Origin: Chryseobacterium jejuense
GTDB taxonomy: Bacteria; Bacteroidota; Bacteroidia; Flavobacteriales; Weeksellaceae
Length of the DNA: 64,000 bases
Direction: 5' to 3'
NCBI RefSeq assembly: GCF_900100075.1
Contig: NZ_FNEG01000006.1
Location: forward strand, 248,001 to 312,000
Part shown: positions 17,345-25,563 of the stretch, one piece after another
Numbering within the stretch: position 1 is the first letter of the stretch
Layout: each line of letters opens with the position of its first letter
Position numbers and translations under genes: made by a program
The notes under the pieces: generated by a model
Told to the model about the DNA's origin: nothing
What the model saw: the letters and a program-made list of their open reading frames with translations, nothing else
The model's database searches: none

Positions 17345-17773
17345 ATGGCAGCAATCAAAGAAAGTTCCACCATTCAGGAGAATAAGAAGATCGTACAGGA
17401 TTGTCCTGTAATGTATGTCATGGAAAGAATTGGCGGATTCTGGAAACCCATTATCTTGTTTAATCTTTCCACTGGAGAAAAAAGATACAGTGAATTGAAA
17501 AAAGCAATTCCTGCAGTAACGGAAAAAATGCTGATCCAACATCTTAAACAATTGGAATCAGATGGTCTCATCATAAGAACTGCAAAACCTGTAGTGCCAC
17601 CTCATGTTACCTATAAGCTGAGTGAAGCCGGCAATGAACTGGCTCCTGTTATTGATGCAATGGCAGCATGGGCTTTTCAAGACATGGAAAGGAATGATAA
17701 CAAATGTGCTGATGGAAATAGGTATATGATCGATAAAAATCAGAACGGTTTTAGCCAAAATCTTAAACAATAA
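17345..17773 (+). CDS. HxlR-family winged-helix transcriptional regulator
   Basis: A 142-residue regulator. The HxlR domain spans about 20-115: the conserved Cys in DCPVMYVMERIGGFWKPIILFNL, then GEKRYSELKKAIPAVTEKMLIQHLKQLESDGLI and the wing/dimer region VPPHVTYKLSEAGNEL. The N-terminal Cys next to the HTH is typical of redox- or aldehyde-responsive members (YodB, HypR, HxlR types). It is transcribed divergently from the NmrA-like reductase, which it probably represses in response to electrophiles or quinones; this is inference from context. Confidence 0.9.
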   Translation: MAAIKESSTIQENKKIVQDCPVMYVMERIGGFWKPIILFNLSTGEKRYSELKKAIPAVTEKMLIQHLKQLESDGLIIRTAKPVVPPHVTYKLSEAGNELAPVIDAMAAWAFQDMERNDNKCADGNRYMIDKNQNGFSQNLKQ

Positions 17774-17807
17774 AAAAGAGGTTCTTCCAGCTGAAGAACC
17801 TCTTTTT
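17773..17807. terminator. Bidirectional terminator between HxlR and alcohol dehydrogenase genes
   Basis: Perfect arms aaaaagaggttcttc / gaagaacctcttttt with A-run and T-run flanks, between two convergent genes. Confidence 0.85.
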
Positions 17808-17826
17808 ATGATATCCTAAAGATAAA

Positions 17827-18879
17827 TTATAATGATTGCATATCAATCACGAAACGGTATCTCACATCGCTTTTCAGCATTCTTTCATACGCTTCATTAA
17901 TATTCTGCATCTTAATCATCTCAATTTCCGAAACAATATTATGTTCCCCACAGAAATCTAATAATTCCTGAGTTTCAGCTATACCACCAATTACAGATCC
18001 TGCCACTGATTTTCTTCCCAGAATCATAGGTACGGTATTCAAAATAGGCTCCAATCCTCCTAAATATCCTACAAGAACATGAGTTCCGCTGATATTTAAA
18101 GTCGTAACATAAGGGTTTACATCATGTACATAAGGAACCGTATCAATAATCACGTCAAATTTTCCTTTTACAGACTTCATCTGTTCTTCATCCGTGGAAA
18201 TAATAACATGATCAGCTCCTAATTGTTTAGCATCCTCTGTTTTTCCGGGAGTTCTTGAAAATAAAGTCACTTCAGCACCCAAACCTTTGGCAAGTTTAAT
18301 GGCCATATGTCCCAATCCGCCTAAACCAACAACAGCTACTTTAGAATTCGGACCTACATTCCAGTGTCTCAAAGGTGACCATGTTGTAATTCCTGCGCAA
18401 AGAAGCGGTGCTACAGCAGCAGGATCAAGGTTTTCAGGCACTTTTAATACGTGATGAGAATCTACCACTACTTTTTGGGAATAACCACCGAAAGTATGAC
18501 CTCCTGTGTGCTTATCCTTCCCATTATAAGTTCCGGTGAATCCGTTTTCACAATATTGTTCAAGATCATGCTGACAGCTGTTGCAGTGTCCACAAGAATC
18601 TACGATACATCCTACACCTGCAAGATCACCTACTTTAAATTTGGACACCTCACTTCCTACTTTTGTAATTCTTCCTACAATTTCATGTCCGGGAACAGCA
18701 GGGTAGATAGTTCCGCCCCAGTCGTTTCTTGCGGTATGAAGGTCAGAATGGCATACTCCACAATATAGAATTTCAATTTCTACATCTTTGGAAGTAACCT
18801 CTCTTCTTTCAATATTCATTTCTTTCAGATCTGCTGTGGTGGACTCAGCCCCATAAGCTTTTACTGTAAATGTGCTCAT
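17827..18879 (-). CDS. Zinc-dependent NAD(P) alcohol dehydrogenase (cinnamyl-alcohol-dehydrogenase/YahK type)
   Basis: A 350-residue medium-chain dehydrogenase. Catalytic zinc ligands lie in CGVCHSDLH (about 40-48), GHE (about 64-66) and LLCAGITTW. The structural zinc is held by Cys96, Cys99, Cys102 and Cys110 (DSCGHCNSCQ...YC). The cofactor fold has VAVVGLGGLGHMAIKLAKGLG, followed by SRTPGK, which favours NADP. Such enzymes reduce aldehydes to alcohols in the cytosol and serve in aldehyde detoxification. It lies 36 bases downstream of the cupin gene, and both are divergent from an AraC regulator that probably controls them. Confidence 0.92.
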   Translation of the reverse strand: MSTFTVKAYGAESTTADLKEMNIERREVTSKDVEIEILYCGVCHSDLHTARNDWGGTIYPAVPGHEIVGRITKVGSEVSKFKVGDLAGVGCIVDSCGHCNSCQHDLEQYCENGFTGTYNGKDKHTGGHTFGGYSQKVVVDSHHVLKVPENLDPAAVAPLLCAGITTWSPLRHWNVGPNSKVAVVGLGGLGHMAIKLAKGLGAEVTLFSRTPGKTEDAKQLGADHVIISTDEEQMKSVKGKFDVIIDTVPYVHDVNPYVTTLNISGTHVLVGYLGGLEPILNTVPMILGRKSVAGSVIGGIAETQELLDFCGEHNIVSEIEMIKMQNINEAYERMLKSDVRYRFVIDMQSL

Positions 18880-18915
18880 TTGATTATTTATTTTATTTAA
18901 ATTAATAAGTTGGTG

Positions 18916-19320
18916 TTATAAATTGTTATACTCTTCATCCGTTACAGGTTCCAGCCACTCCACAATTCCGTTTTGTGTATTGGGGTTAATGGCCACATGT
19001 ACGAATTCACTGTCAGGAGCTGCACCATGCCAATGGATGATATTCGGAAGAATATTAACAATATCTCCGGGATGTAAGACCTGTGCAGGCTTTCCTTTTT
19101 CCTGATAATAACCGGTTCCTGAAGTTACGATTAAAATCTGTCCGCCTCCGTGAGAATGCCAGTTATTTCTGCATCCGGGTTCAAAGATTACATTTCCGAT
19201 CTGACAGTTCAGCTGATCTTCATTAGGTTTCAGGATCTGAACCCAGGCTGTCCCTCCTGAAAAATAATCTGAAGGAGCCTTTTCGCCCCTTGGAAAAATA
19301 TTGGTATTAAAAGTTTCCAT
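18916..19320 (-). CDS. Small cupin-domain protein
   Basis: A 134-residue single-domain cupin. Motif 1 is visible as NNWHSHGGGQILIVTSGTGYYQEKG (metal ligands His, His, Glu/Gln) and motif 2 as PGDIVNILPNIIHWHGA. Homologues are annotated as carboxymuconolactone- or quercetinase-like cupins and are often encoded beside alcohol or aldehyde dehydrogenases in AraC-controlled stress units. A metal-dependent dioxygenase or isomerase activity is possible but unproven. It heads a two-gene unit with the dehydrogenase. Confidence 0.85.
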   Translation of the reverse strand: METFNTNIFPRGEKAPSDYFSGGTAWVQILKPNEDQLNCQIGNVIFEPGCRNNWHSHGGGQILIVTSGTGYYQEKGKPAQVLHPGDIVNILPNIIHWHGAAPDSEFVHVAINPNTQNGIVEWLEPVTDEEYNNL

Positions 19321-19366
19321 AACGGTACAAAATTCGAAACTTTCCGGTAAAATTAACTTATACAGA

Positions 19367-19424
19367 TTACCGAATTACTTACCAATTTTACATACACGAT
19401 ATCTGTTATGTTGGAAATTGGTAA
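19367..19424. promoter_or_regulatory. Candidate AraC operators in the divergent promoter
   Basis: TTACCAATTT (19379-19388) and its exact inverted copy AAATTGGTAA (19415-19424) are separated by 26 bp, with a related TTACCGAATT at 19367-19376. They lie between the cupin and AraC starts, where a divergent-unit activator would bind. Confidence 0.5.
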
Positions 19425-19450
19425 TTTTGAATGGTAAAAAAATATACTTC

Positions 19451-20353
19451 ATGGAAAATCAGGAGGTTGAAATCTATAACAGCGTTTCAGAATATAATAA
19501 AATGGCCAATCATGAAACATTGCATCCGTTGGTGAATGTGATTGATTTTTCCAAATCAGATCCTATCTGTCAATACAGAAGGAAATTTGGTTTTTATACC
19601 GTTTTTCTGAAAGATGTGATGTGTGGAGACATGCAGTATGGAAAACACAGTTATGATTATCAGGAAGGAACATTGGTTTTCATTGCTCCCGGGCAGACGT
19701 ATGGAATTTACAATCAAGGAAAATCTGTTCAGCCGGCAGGTTTTGCATTGATTTTTCATCCTGATCTTTTAAAAGGAACCAATCTTGGAAAAAATATAAA
19801 AGATTATAATTTCTTTTCCTATGATGTGCATGAAGCATTACACCTTTCAGAAAAAGAAAGAGAAATTATTCTGGACTGTTTTAAAAATATAAAACATGAG
19901 CTTGAACAGTCTATTGACAAGCACAGTAAGTCGTTAATTGTAAATAATATTGAACTGTTTCTTAATTACTGCATGCGTTTTTATGACCGCCAGTTTATCA
20001 CCAGGGATCATATCAATCAGGGAGTGATTGGGAAATTTGAAAACCTTGTTGATGATTATCTGAAGTCAGATAATCCTAAAAATATAGGTTTTCCGATGGT
20101 GAATTACTTTGCAGAAAAGCTGAACCTTTCAGCGAATTATTTCGGAGATCTTATCAAAAAAGAATTAGGAATTTCTCCACAGGAACTGATCCACAATAAA
20201 TTGATAGATATAGCTAAAGAACAAATTTTAGATCAGGGAAAATCCATCAGTGAAATTTCTTACGATCTAGGCTTTAAATATCCGCAGCACTTTACCAGAT
20301 TATTCAAAACCAAAGTCGGAATTTCCCCAAGTGAATACAAAACTTTGAATTGA
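19451..20353 (+). CDS. AraC-family transcriptional regulator
   Basis: A 300-residue regulator. The ATG at 19451 (MENQEVEIYN) is preferred; the longer frame from 19301 would run across the divergent promoter and the start of the cupin gene. The N-terminal cupin-like sensor domain (about 30-190, GTLVFIAPGQTYGI) is followed by two HTH motifs (about 200-300, FAEKLNLSANYFGDLIKKELG and ISEISYDLGFKYPQHFTRLFKTKVGISPSEY). It is divergent from the cupin and alcohol dehydrogenase genes, its likely targets, probably responding to an aldehyde or related small molecule. Confidence 0.9.
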   Translation: MENQEVEIYNSVSEYNKMANHETLHPLVNVIDFSKSDPICQYRRKFGFYTVFLKDVMCGDMQYGKHSYDYQEGTLVFIAPGQTYGIYNQGKSVQPAGFALIFHPDLLKGTNLGKNIKDYNFFSYDVHEALHLSEKEREIILDCFKNIKHELEQSIDKHSKSLIVNNIELFLNYCMRFYDRQFITRDHINQGVIGKFENLVDDYLKSDNPKNIGFPMVNYFAEKLNLSANYFGDLIKKELGISPQELIHNKLIDIAKEQILDQGKSISEISYDLGFKYPQHFTRLFKTKVGISPSEYKTLN

Positions 20354-20356
20354 GTG

Positions 20357-20442
20357 TAAACACCAATATCACAAATGTTTTTCACAAGAGACACGAATTT
20401 ATTTGTGGAAATTAGTGCTTTTATTAGTGAGATTAGTGTTTA
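20357..20442. repeat. 86-bp palindromic intergenic repeat
   Basis: Imperfect terminal arms (taaacaccaatatcac against reverse complement taaacactaatctcac) with an inner partly palindromic part containing the CACGAAT motif. It is non-coding and located just after the AraC gene. It resembles the CACGAAT-type intergenic repeat at 26268-26309. Confidence 0.5.
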
Positions 20443-20513
20443 ATTAGGCATATAAATTTTTTATTTACAAAAAACAGAATTATCTTTAATGTAAAGTTTT
20501 TACAGTTTAAAAA

Positions 20514-21857
20514 ATGAGCTCACAACATATAGAAACAGTGGTTCTCAATACCAAATTTGGAAAAATTACAGCATTCAAAAAAAATGGAGTCATCAGGGCA
20601 AAAAGTATTCGGTATGCCCGTTCCGAAAGATTTCAAGAACCTGTTCCTGTAGAGCATTTTGTTTTTGACAGCAGGTTTCAGGATAAAATTCCGGTTTGTC
20701 CACAAAAACTCAGTCCGCTTGTGGAAAAAATGATTGGCAGAACTCCTGTTGAAGAATTTGAGCCGGATGAATCTACTCAATACCTTTCTATAACCTTTCC
20801 TGAAAATATAAGTGAAAAAGAAAACCTTCCGGTAGTTGTCTGGATCCATGGTGGCTCCCATGAAATTGGATGTGGAGATCTTCCTACTGCAGATCCTGCC
20901 GAATGGGTAAAAGAACAAAATATTATTGTGGTGACGGTTTCCTATCGCCTCGGGCTCTTTGGTTTTTTAGGCGGTGATGAAAAAAGACCTCCTAATTTAG
21001 GACTATTGGATATGATTGAGGCTTTGAAATGGATCAAAACCAATATTTCAGACTTTGGAGGACATCCTGAAAATGTTACCCTGCTTGGTCAATCTTCAGG
21101 TGGTGATGCAATTGCTCATTTGATGATATCAGAAGGAGTTGATGGATTGTTTCAAAGAGTTATTATTCAGAGTGCACCTTTGGGATTACGTCATAAAAGA
21201 CAGAAAATGTCGGCTGAGTTTTTGAAGAAAACAGAAGAGATTAAGGATGAGGTTGATGTTTATAAGATGATGGATGATTATGGAAAATTTGTTCCATCTG
21301 TCATAAAATATGGTTTGAAAGCAGCCATGCCCTTTGGAACTCAGTATGGATTTCCGCCTTTATGCAAGGAAGAAGAATCTGTTGAAAAATGGAGAGAAAA
21401 TGCAAAAAAATATGATGTGCTGATTGGCTTAAACAATGATGAGACTGCATTTTATCTCAAAACTTCAGAAGCTTTAAATAAATACTTTGGAAAAGGGTGG
21501 GGACTGAAAATCATGGATAAAACGGTTGAAAAAACTACAGAATTTATCTATGGAACTCCAGCCAGACAATTTGCAGAAAACCATGCAAAAGGAGGCGGAA
21601 ATGTCTATTTATTCAGAATACATTCCAACCTAAAGGAAAATGCTATTGGAGCTCCTCATTGTATTGATCTTCCGTTAATTTTCGGCAACGAATCAGCTTG
21701 GAAATCCTCAGAAATGCTGAAAAATATTCCTTGGGAACGCCTTCATGAACATGGAATAAAACTCAGAGCGTTATGGGCAGAATTTGCCAGAACCGGAAAG
21801 ATTTCAAATCAATTGGAACGACCGGAAATTCTAAAAATAGAAAAAATAGAATTGTAA
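20514..21857 (+). CDS. Carboxylesterase (type B family, cytosolic)
   Basis: A 447-residue alpha/beta hydrolase of the carboxylesterase/cholinesterase family. It has the oxyanion-hole HGG (about 112-114) in VVVWIHGGSHEIG, SYRLGLFGFL, the nucleophile Ser194 in LLGQSSGGD, a probable acid Glu in NNDETAFYL and His in GAPHCIDLPLIFG. There is no signal peptide, so it is cytoplasmic. It hydrolyses carboxylic esters, but the natural substrate is unknown. It has no close operon partner; a short GG-leader peptide gene follows after 149 bases. Confidence 0.88.
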   Translation: MSSQHIETVVLNTKFGKITAFKKNGVIRAKSIRYARSERFQEPVPVEHFVFDSRFQDKIPVCPQKLSPLVEKMIGRTPVEEFEPDESTQYLSITFPENISEKENLPVVVWIHGGSHEIGCGDLPTADPAEWVKEQNIIVVTVSYRLGLFGFLGGDEKRPPNLGLLDMIEALKWIKTNISDFGGHPENVTLLGQSSGGDAIAHLMISEGVDGLFQRVIIQSAPLGLRHKRQKMSAEFLKKTEEIKDEVDVYKMMDDYGKFVPSVIKYGLKAAMPFGTQYGFPPLCKEEESVEKWRENAKKYDVLIGLNNDETAFYLKTSEALNKYFGKGWGLKIMDKTVEKTTEFIYGTPARQFAENHAKGGGNVYLFRIHSNLKENAIGAPHCIDLPLIFGNESAWKSSEMLKNIPWERLHEHGIKLRALWAEFARTGKISNQLERPEILKIEKIEL

Positions 21858-21951
21858 ATTAATGTGAGAAAATACTTCTTGATTTTAACGTGATTGTGTT
21901 TATTTTGATAATTCAATTATCTTATTTGATTGTTTTATAGTTGATTATGAA

Positions 21952-21980
21952 TTGTAATGAAGTTTTTTTGTTATATTTAT
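21952..21980 (+). promoter_or_regulatory. Candidate promoter of the GG-leader peptide gene
   Basis: TTG (21952-21954) and TATATTTA (21973-21980) are separated by 18 bp, close to the Bacteroidota TTTG-N19-TAnnTTTG layout, 27 bases before the ATG at 22007. The last base of the -7 element deviates (A for G). Confidence 0.35.
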
Positions 21981-22006
21981 AAAACCAAATTCTAAAACAT
22001 TAAACT

Positions 22007-22174
22007 ATGAAATCAACAAAACTTCAAAACGCAAGAAAAATTAACAGAGAGGAACTTAAACACTTAAAAGGAGGAATCATCATCAGAGACAGAGTATGCT
22101 GTTTTTATAACGAAGACAATTACTGTTGTGAGTGGGCTCAGGATCCATGGAGCTGCCGTGGCATTAAGTGCTAA
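22007..22174 (+). CDS. GG-leader bacteriocin-like/RiPP precursor peptide with six-cysteine core
   Basis: A 55-residue open frame with a clear start. The N-terminal leader (residues 1-23) is basic and helical and ends in HLKGG, a double-glycine motif as recognised by C39 peptidase transporters. The 32-residue core holds Cys31-Cys32, Cys40-Cys41, Cys50 and Cys55 plus two Trp. It has a promoter candidate upstream and a strong terminator 22 bases after its stop, so it is a complete transcription unit. It fits the short bacteriocin-like proteins common in Chryseobacterium. No maturation or transport gene is adjacent; the nearest ABC exporter, at 29.6 kb, lacks a C39 domain. Activity is unknown. 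Confidence 0.75.
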   Translation: MKSTKLQNARKINREELKHLKGGIIIRDRVCCFYNEDNYCCEWAQDPWSCRGIKC

Positions 22175-22195
22175 TATTCGATTGTTAATAAAAAT

Positions 22196-22227
22196 AAAGC
22201 GTACATCACTGATGTACGCTTTTATAT
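22196..22227. terminator. Bidirectional terminator between the peptide gene and the amylase gene
   Basis: Arms aaagcgtacat / atgtacgcttt followed by TTATATTTT. It serves the small peptide gene on the plus strand and lies just beyond the stop of the amylase gene on the minus strand. Confidence 0.8.
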
Positions 22228-22238
22228 TTTATTTACTT

Positions 22239-23711
22239 TTATTCAGGAATCCAGACGCTTACATTTCCAGCAGGAACCGGGAAATCTCCCCAACCGTTTT
22301 CATCAATGGTTACTTTATTTTTGAACCTTTTTAATAGATCTTTAAACTTTTTCCCTGCAAAATGTTTTCCGACTTCCATAGGTTTATGATAAGAATCCTT
22401 GTTGCTGAGCACTACGGCACATCCTGAATGGAGATCATCTCCATTACGTACCCATCCGATACAGTTGGCATCCTCAAAGTAATCATGTTGTTCACCATAA
22501 GCATAATCTTTTCTGGCTTTTAAAAGTTCTTCAATACCATCTATTTTCGGCATAAATATTTCCTGATCATTTCCTTCTCTGTCTTTATCAATATAATGAG
22601 CCCCATACAAATCCGGATAAAAAATACATGGATACCCATCTTTTCGCAATAAAATCAAAGCATAGGCAATGGGCTTGAACCAAGGATCTACCGGAGCTTC
22701 AAGAGCCTGAAGCGGTTGCGTATCATGATTGGCAACAAGACTTACGGCATGGAGTGGATCAGCTTGCGTAAGAGTCTCGTCAAAAATTTTTCTGAGGTCA
22801 TAAGAAGCACCTTCTTTGGATGCATTATGAAAATTATTCTGCAATGAGCTGTCAAAAAGACTCATACAGCCTTCTGTTACTTCAATATACTTTTGAAGCA
22901 GATGAAGATATCCGGGAGCCCAATATTCACCCACGGCAAAAATATTTTTCTCAGAATTGGAGCGGAGTAGGGTAAGCCATTCCTTGTAAAAATCAAAAGA
23001 AATATGTTTTAAGGCATCAAGACGAACTCCATCAAAATCGGTTTCGTCAAAATACCATTTAGCCCAGGTATTAAGTTCTTCCCGTACAAAAGGATTCCTG
23101 TGTTCAATATCATTATACATCAGGTAATCATAATTTCCTTTCTCATCATGAATCATTTCCTCCCAATCGTCACCATATTCAGATTGAATTTTATAAATAT
23201 GAGATTCCATCCCTTCCGCATAGTCTACGCCACTGAAGCACGTGAAATTCCATTCAAAATCAGAATATTTTTTACCTCTTCCGGGAAACGTAAATTTGGT
23301 ATAGGATTCTATTTCCAGAACATCGGAAATCACTTTTTCTCTGTTGTCCTCATCCACCTTTACAGCTTTGAATTTTTCCAGTTCATCGCCACCCGCCTTA
23401 TGGCCCAGTACAATATCTACAATGATTCCTATATTTTGTTTTTTAAAAGCACTGATGGCTTTTAAATACTCTTTTTTAGTACCATATTTAGTTGGGGTGG
23501 TTCCTTTCTGGTCAAATTCACCAAGGTCATAGAGATCATAAGTATCATAGCCTACCGAATATCCACCATTGGTTCCTTTATAGGCAGGAGGAAACCATAC
23601 AGAAGTTATTCCCAGCTTAGCCAGATATTTGGCCTGTTTTTCGGCTTCTTTCCATAGTTTTGCATCACCTTCAGAATACCAGTGGAAAAACTGAATCATT
23701 GTTGGGTTCAT
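22239..23711 (-). CDS. Cytoplasmic alpha-amylase (GH13)
   Basis: A 490-residue GH13 enzyme without a signal peptide, similar in length to bacterial liquefying-type/AmyA amylases. Conserved regions are VDIVLGHKAGGDE (region I), GVRLDALKH with the nucleophile Asp232, FAVGEYW with the acid/base Glu262, and LVANHDTQ with Asp330. The N-terminal MIQFFHWY is typical of this cytosolic subgroup. It breaks alpha-1,4-glucans such as imported maltodextrin or glycogen. It is monocistronic: the next gene upstream, DNA polymerase IV, starts its own unit. Confidence 0.92.
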   Translation of the reverse strand: MNPTMIQFFHWYSEGDAKLWKEAEKQAKYLAKLGITSVWFPPAYKGTNGGYSVGYDTYDLYDLGEFDQKGTTPTKYGTKKEYLKAISAFKKQNIGIIVDIVLGHKAGGDELEKFKAVKVDEDNREKVISDVLEIESYTKFTFPGRGKKYSDFEWNFTCFSGVDYAEGMESHIYKIQSEYGDDWEEMIHDEKGNYDYLMYNDIEHRNPFVREELNTWAKWYFDETDFDGVRLDALKHISFDFYKEWLTLLRSNSEKNIFAVGEYWAPGYLHLLQKYIEVTEGCMSLFDSSLQNNFHNASKEGASYDLRKIFDETLTQADPLHAVSLVANHDTQPLQALEAPVDPWFKPIAYALILLRKDGYPCIFYPDLYGAHYIDKDREGNDQEIFMPKIDGIEELLKARKDYAYGEQHDYFEDANCIGWVRNGDDLHSGCAVVLSNKDSYHKPMEVGKHFAGKKFKDLLKRFKNKVTIDENGWGDFPVPAGNVSVWIPE

Positions 23712-23759
23712 ATAATTTGCTGATTTGGTGAATACAAGTTAGCGAAAAAATATAACCTT

Positions 23760-24854
23760 TTAGTTTTCGAATTCTTTAAACGGGATTTTTAGTTGAACGG
23801 AAACGAGTTTTTTTTCTTCCGTATTCAGCTGGGAAAGAGACAACCCTAGCAAGCGAACTGCTTTATCAAAAGGACGCAGATCCCAAAGTCTTTTTCCGGT
23901 ATTGAAATATTCTTCCGGAGAGGTAAAATACTCTTCTCTGGTAATACTTCTTGTAAAAAGCGAGAAATCTTTATACTTAATTTTTAAGGTTAAAGTTCTT
24001 CCGAGAATATTGTTTTTCTGTAAACGTTGATGAAGTTCTTCACTCAGGCTTTCCAGTTTTTCATTGATTTGCTGTTCATCAAAAAGATCTTCAAAAAAAG
24101 TTCTTTCTACGGCTACACTTTTCTGAATCCGATGAGGTTTCACTTCAGAAGTATGGATACCACGAACCACATTGTAATAATGCTTTCCGGATTTTCCGAA
24201 AATTCTTACCAGATCCTCCAGCGATCTTTTCTTTAAATCTTTACCCTTATAAATACCTAAACTAAACATTTTGTTGGCTGTAACCTTTCCCACTCCATAA
24301 AACTTTTCCACAGGTAATTCTTCAAGGAAACTTTCCATTTTATCAGGATGGATGGTCTTCTGTCCATTGGGTTTATTAATATCAGAAGCTACTTTGGCTA
24401 AAAACTTATTCACAGAAATTCCTGCAGAGGCGGTTAAGCCTGTTTTCTCAAATATTTTCTGACGGATCTCTCTTGCAATCTGATTGGCAGATTCTATTTC
24501 TTTTTTATTTTCAGTAACATCAAGGTAAGCCTCATCCAAAGACAGCGGTTCTACCAGATCAGTGTACTCATAAAAGATCTCACGAATCATTTTTGAAATC
24601 TCCTTATATCGGGCAAAACGAGGCGGAACAAAGATCAGATCCGGACATTTCTCTTTGGCTGTTTTACTGGGCATAGCAGAGCGGACACCATATTTTCGGG
24701 CTTCATAACTTGCTGCAGCCACTACACCACGGTGCTGGCCACCTACAGCAATCGCTTTTCCTTTCAATGCAGGATTGTCATGCTGCTCTACGGAGGCATA
24801 AAATGCATCCATATCTACGTGAATAATTTTACGAAGCGGCAAAGAGAAATCCAT
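23760..24854 (-). CDS. dinB: DNA polymerase IV (Y-family translesion polymerase)
   Basis: A 364-residue Y-family polymerase. The catalytic motifs are IIHVDMDAFYASVEQ (first Asp) and LSLDEAYLDVT (Asp-Glu pair), followed by a thumb HhH region (FYGVGKVTANKMFSLG) and a little-finger domain ending near LGLSLSQL. The start is placed at 24854, where MDFSLPLRKIIHVD gives the usual N-terminus; the longer frame to 24992 covers non-coding sequence. A TATCTTTG -7 box ends only 4 bases before this ATG, implying a leaderless mRNA. It synthesises across damaged DNA and is error-prone. No LexA-type box was recognised. Confidence 0.92.
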   Translation of the reverse strand: MDFSLPLRKIIHVDMDAFYASVEQHDNPALKGKAIAVGGQHRGVVAAASYEARKYGVRSAMPSKTAKEKCPDLIFVPPRFARYKEISKMIREIFYEYTDLVEPLSLDEAYLDVTENKKEIESANQIAREIRQKIFEKTGLTASAGISVNKFLAKVASDINKPNGQKTIHPDKMESFLEELPVEKFYGVGKVTANKMFSLGIYKGKDLKKRSLEDLVRIFGKSGKHYYNVVRGIHTSEVKPHRIQKSVAVERTFFEDLFDEQQINEKLESLSEELHQRLQKNNILGRTLTLKIKYKDFSLFTRSITREEYFTSPEEYFNTGKRLWDLRPFDKAVRLLGLSLSQLNTEEKKLVSVQLKIPFKEFEN

Positions 24855-24858
24855 ATCA

Positions 24859-24866
24859 CAAAGATA
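24859..24866 (-). promoter_or_regulatory. Candidate -7 element (TATCTTTG) of dinB, adjacent to the start codon
   Basis: Exact TAnnTTTG on the minus strand ending 4 bases before the ATG, so the transcript would begin at or next to the start codon. Confidence 0.45.
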
Positions 24867-25028
24867 TGGATTCCTGTATTGATGCGATGCTTTTGTAGAA
24901 GGGAAACTTGGGTAGTTCATGAGGTCAGTGCGAAAAGCTATAACCAATTTATTGATAAAGTGATTAAAAGGTAGAGTAGTAATGAACAACATTTATATTA
25001 CTTCCATCTTCCAGTCTCCTGCTGCTTC

Positions 25029-25484
25029 TTACGCTTTCAGTCTCATGGTGAGAAGATGAGGTTCGAAACCTGCTTTTTCATATGCTTTTACAGCAGATTC
25101 ATTTTCAGCATAAACATCCAGTCTTATTTCTGAGATATTTCTTGACTTTGCCCAATTGATGAGTTCGTCAGTAATTATTTTATTAATTCCTTTTCCTCTG
25201 TATTCAGGCTTTACATACATAAATCCTAGATAGGCGTAGCTTTTAAAGTTATTATAATCTTTTTCAGAATTTTTGATCAGTGCATAACCGGAAGCAACAA
25301 TTTCCTCATTGTTTTCTACAACAAGTAAAGTTGCATCTGGAGACTGTATAAATTTATTCAGATCATAATAATGAATTTCACCGTCAATAAAGGTGCTGTT
25401 AAAAGGTCTTTCTGCAGAAACAATTCCCTGCTCAAATGTTAAAAGAATTTCTAAATCCTGTTCTGTGGCTTCTCTTGTGATCAT
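25029..25484 (-). CDS. GNAT family N-acetyltransferase
   Basis: A 151-residue single-domain GNAT. The acetyl-CoA motif A is FMYVKPEYRGKGINKIITDELINWA (about 93-117), and motif B is seen in IRLDVYAENESAVKAYEKAGFEPH. It starts with a typical first strand (MITREATEQDLEILLTF). The acceptor is unknown; small-molecule or protein N-terminal acetylation are both possible. It follows the thioredoxin-like gene across a 14-bp terminator hairpin, so it is probably transcribed on its own. Confidence 0.88.
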   Translation of the reverse strand: MITREATEQDLEILLTFEQGIVSAERPFNSTFIDGEIHYYDLNKFIQSPDATLLVVENNEEIVASGYALIKNSEKDYNNFKSYAYLGFMYVKPEYRGKGINKIITDELINWAKSRNISEIRLDVYAENESAVKAYEKAGFEPHLLTMRLKA

Positions 25485-25501
25485 GGTGTGAAAAATAAGT
25501 A

Positions 25502-25540
25502 AAGTTTAAACATTCCACTTTTTATAGAATGTTTAAACTT
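25502..25540 (-). terminator. Terminator between the TlpA-like and GNAT genes
   Basis: Perfect 14-bp arms AAGTTTAAACATTC / GAATGTTTAAACTT around an 11-base loop, with a T-rich tract downstream on the minus strand. Confidence 0.7.
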
Positions 25541-25563
25541 CAAGGTTTTTTGATGTTTTAAAA

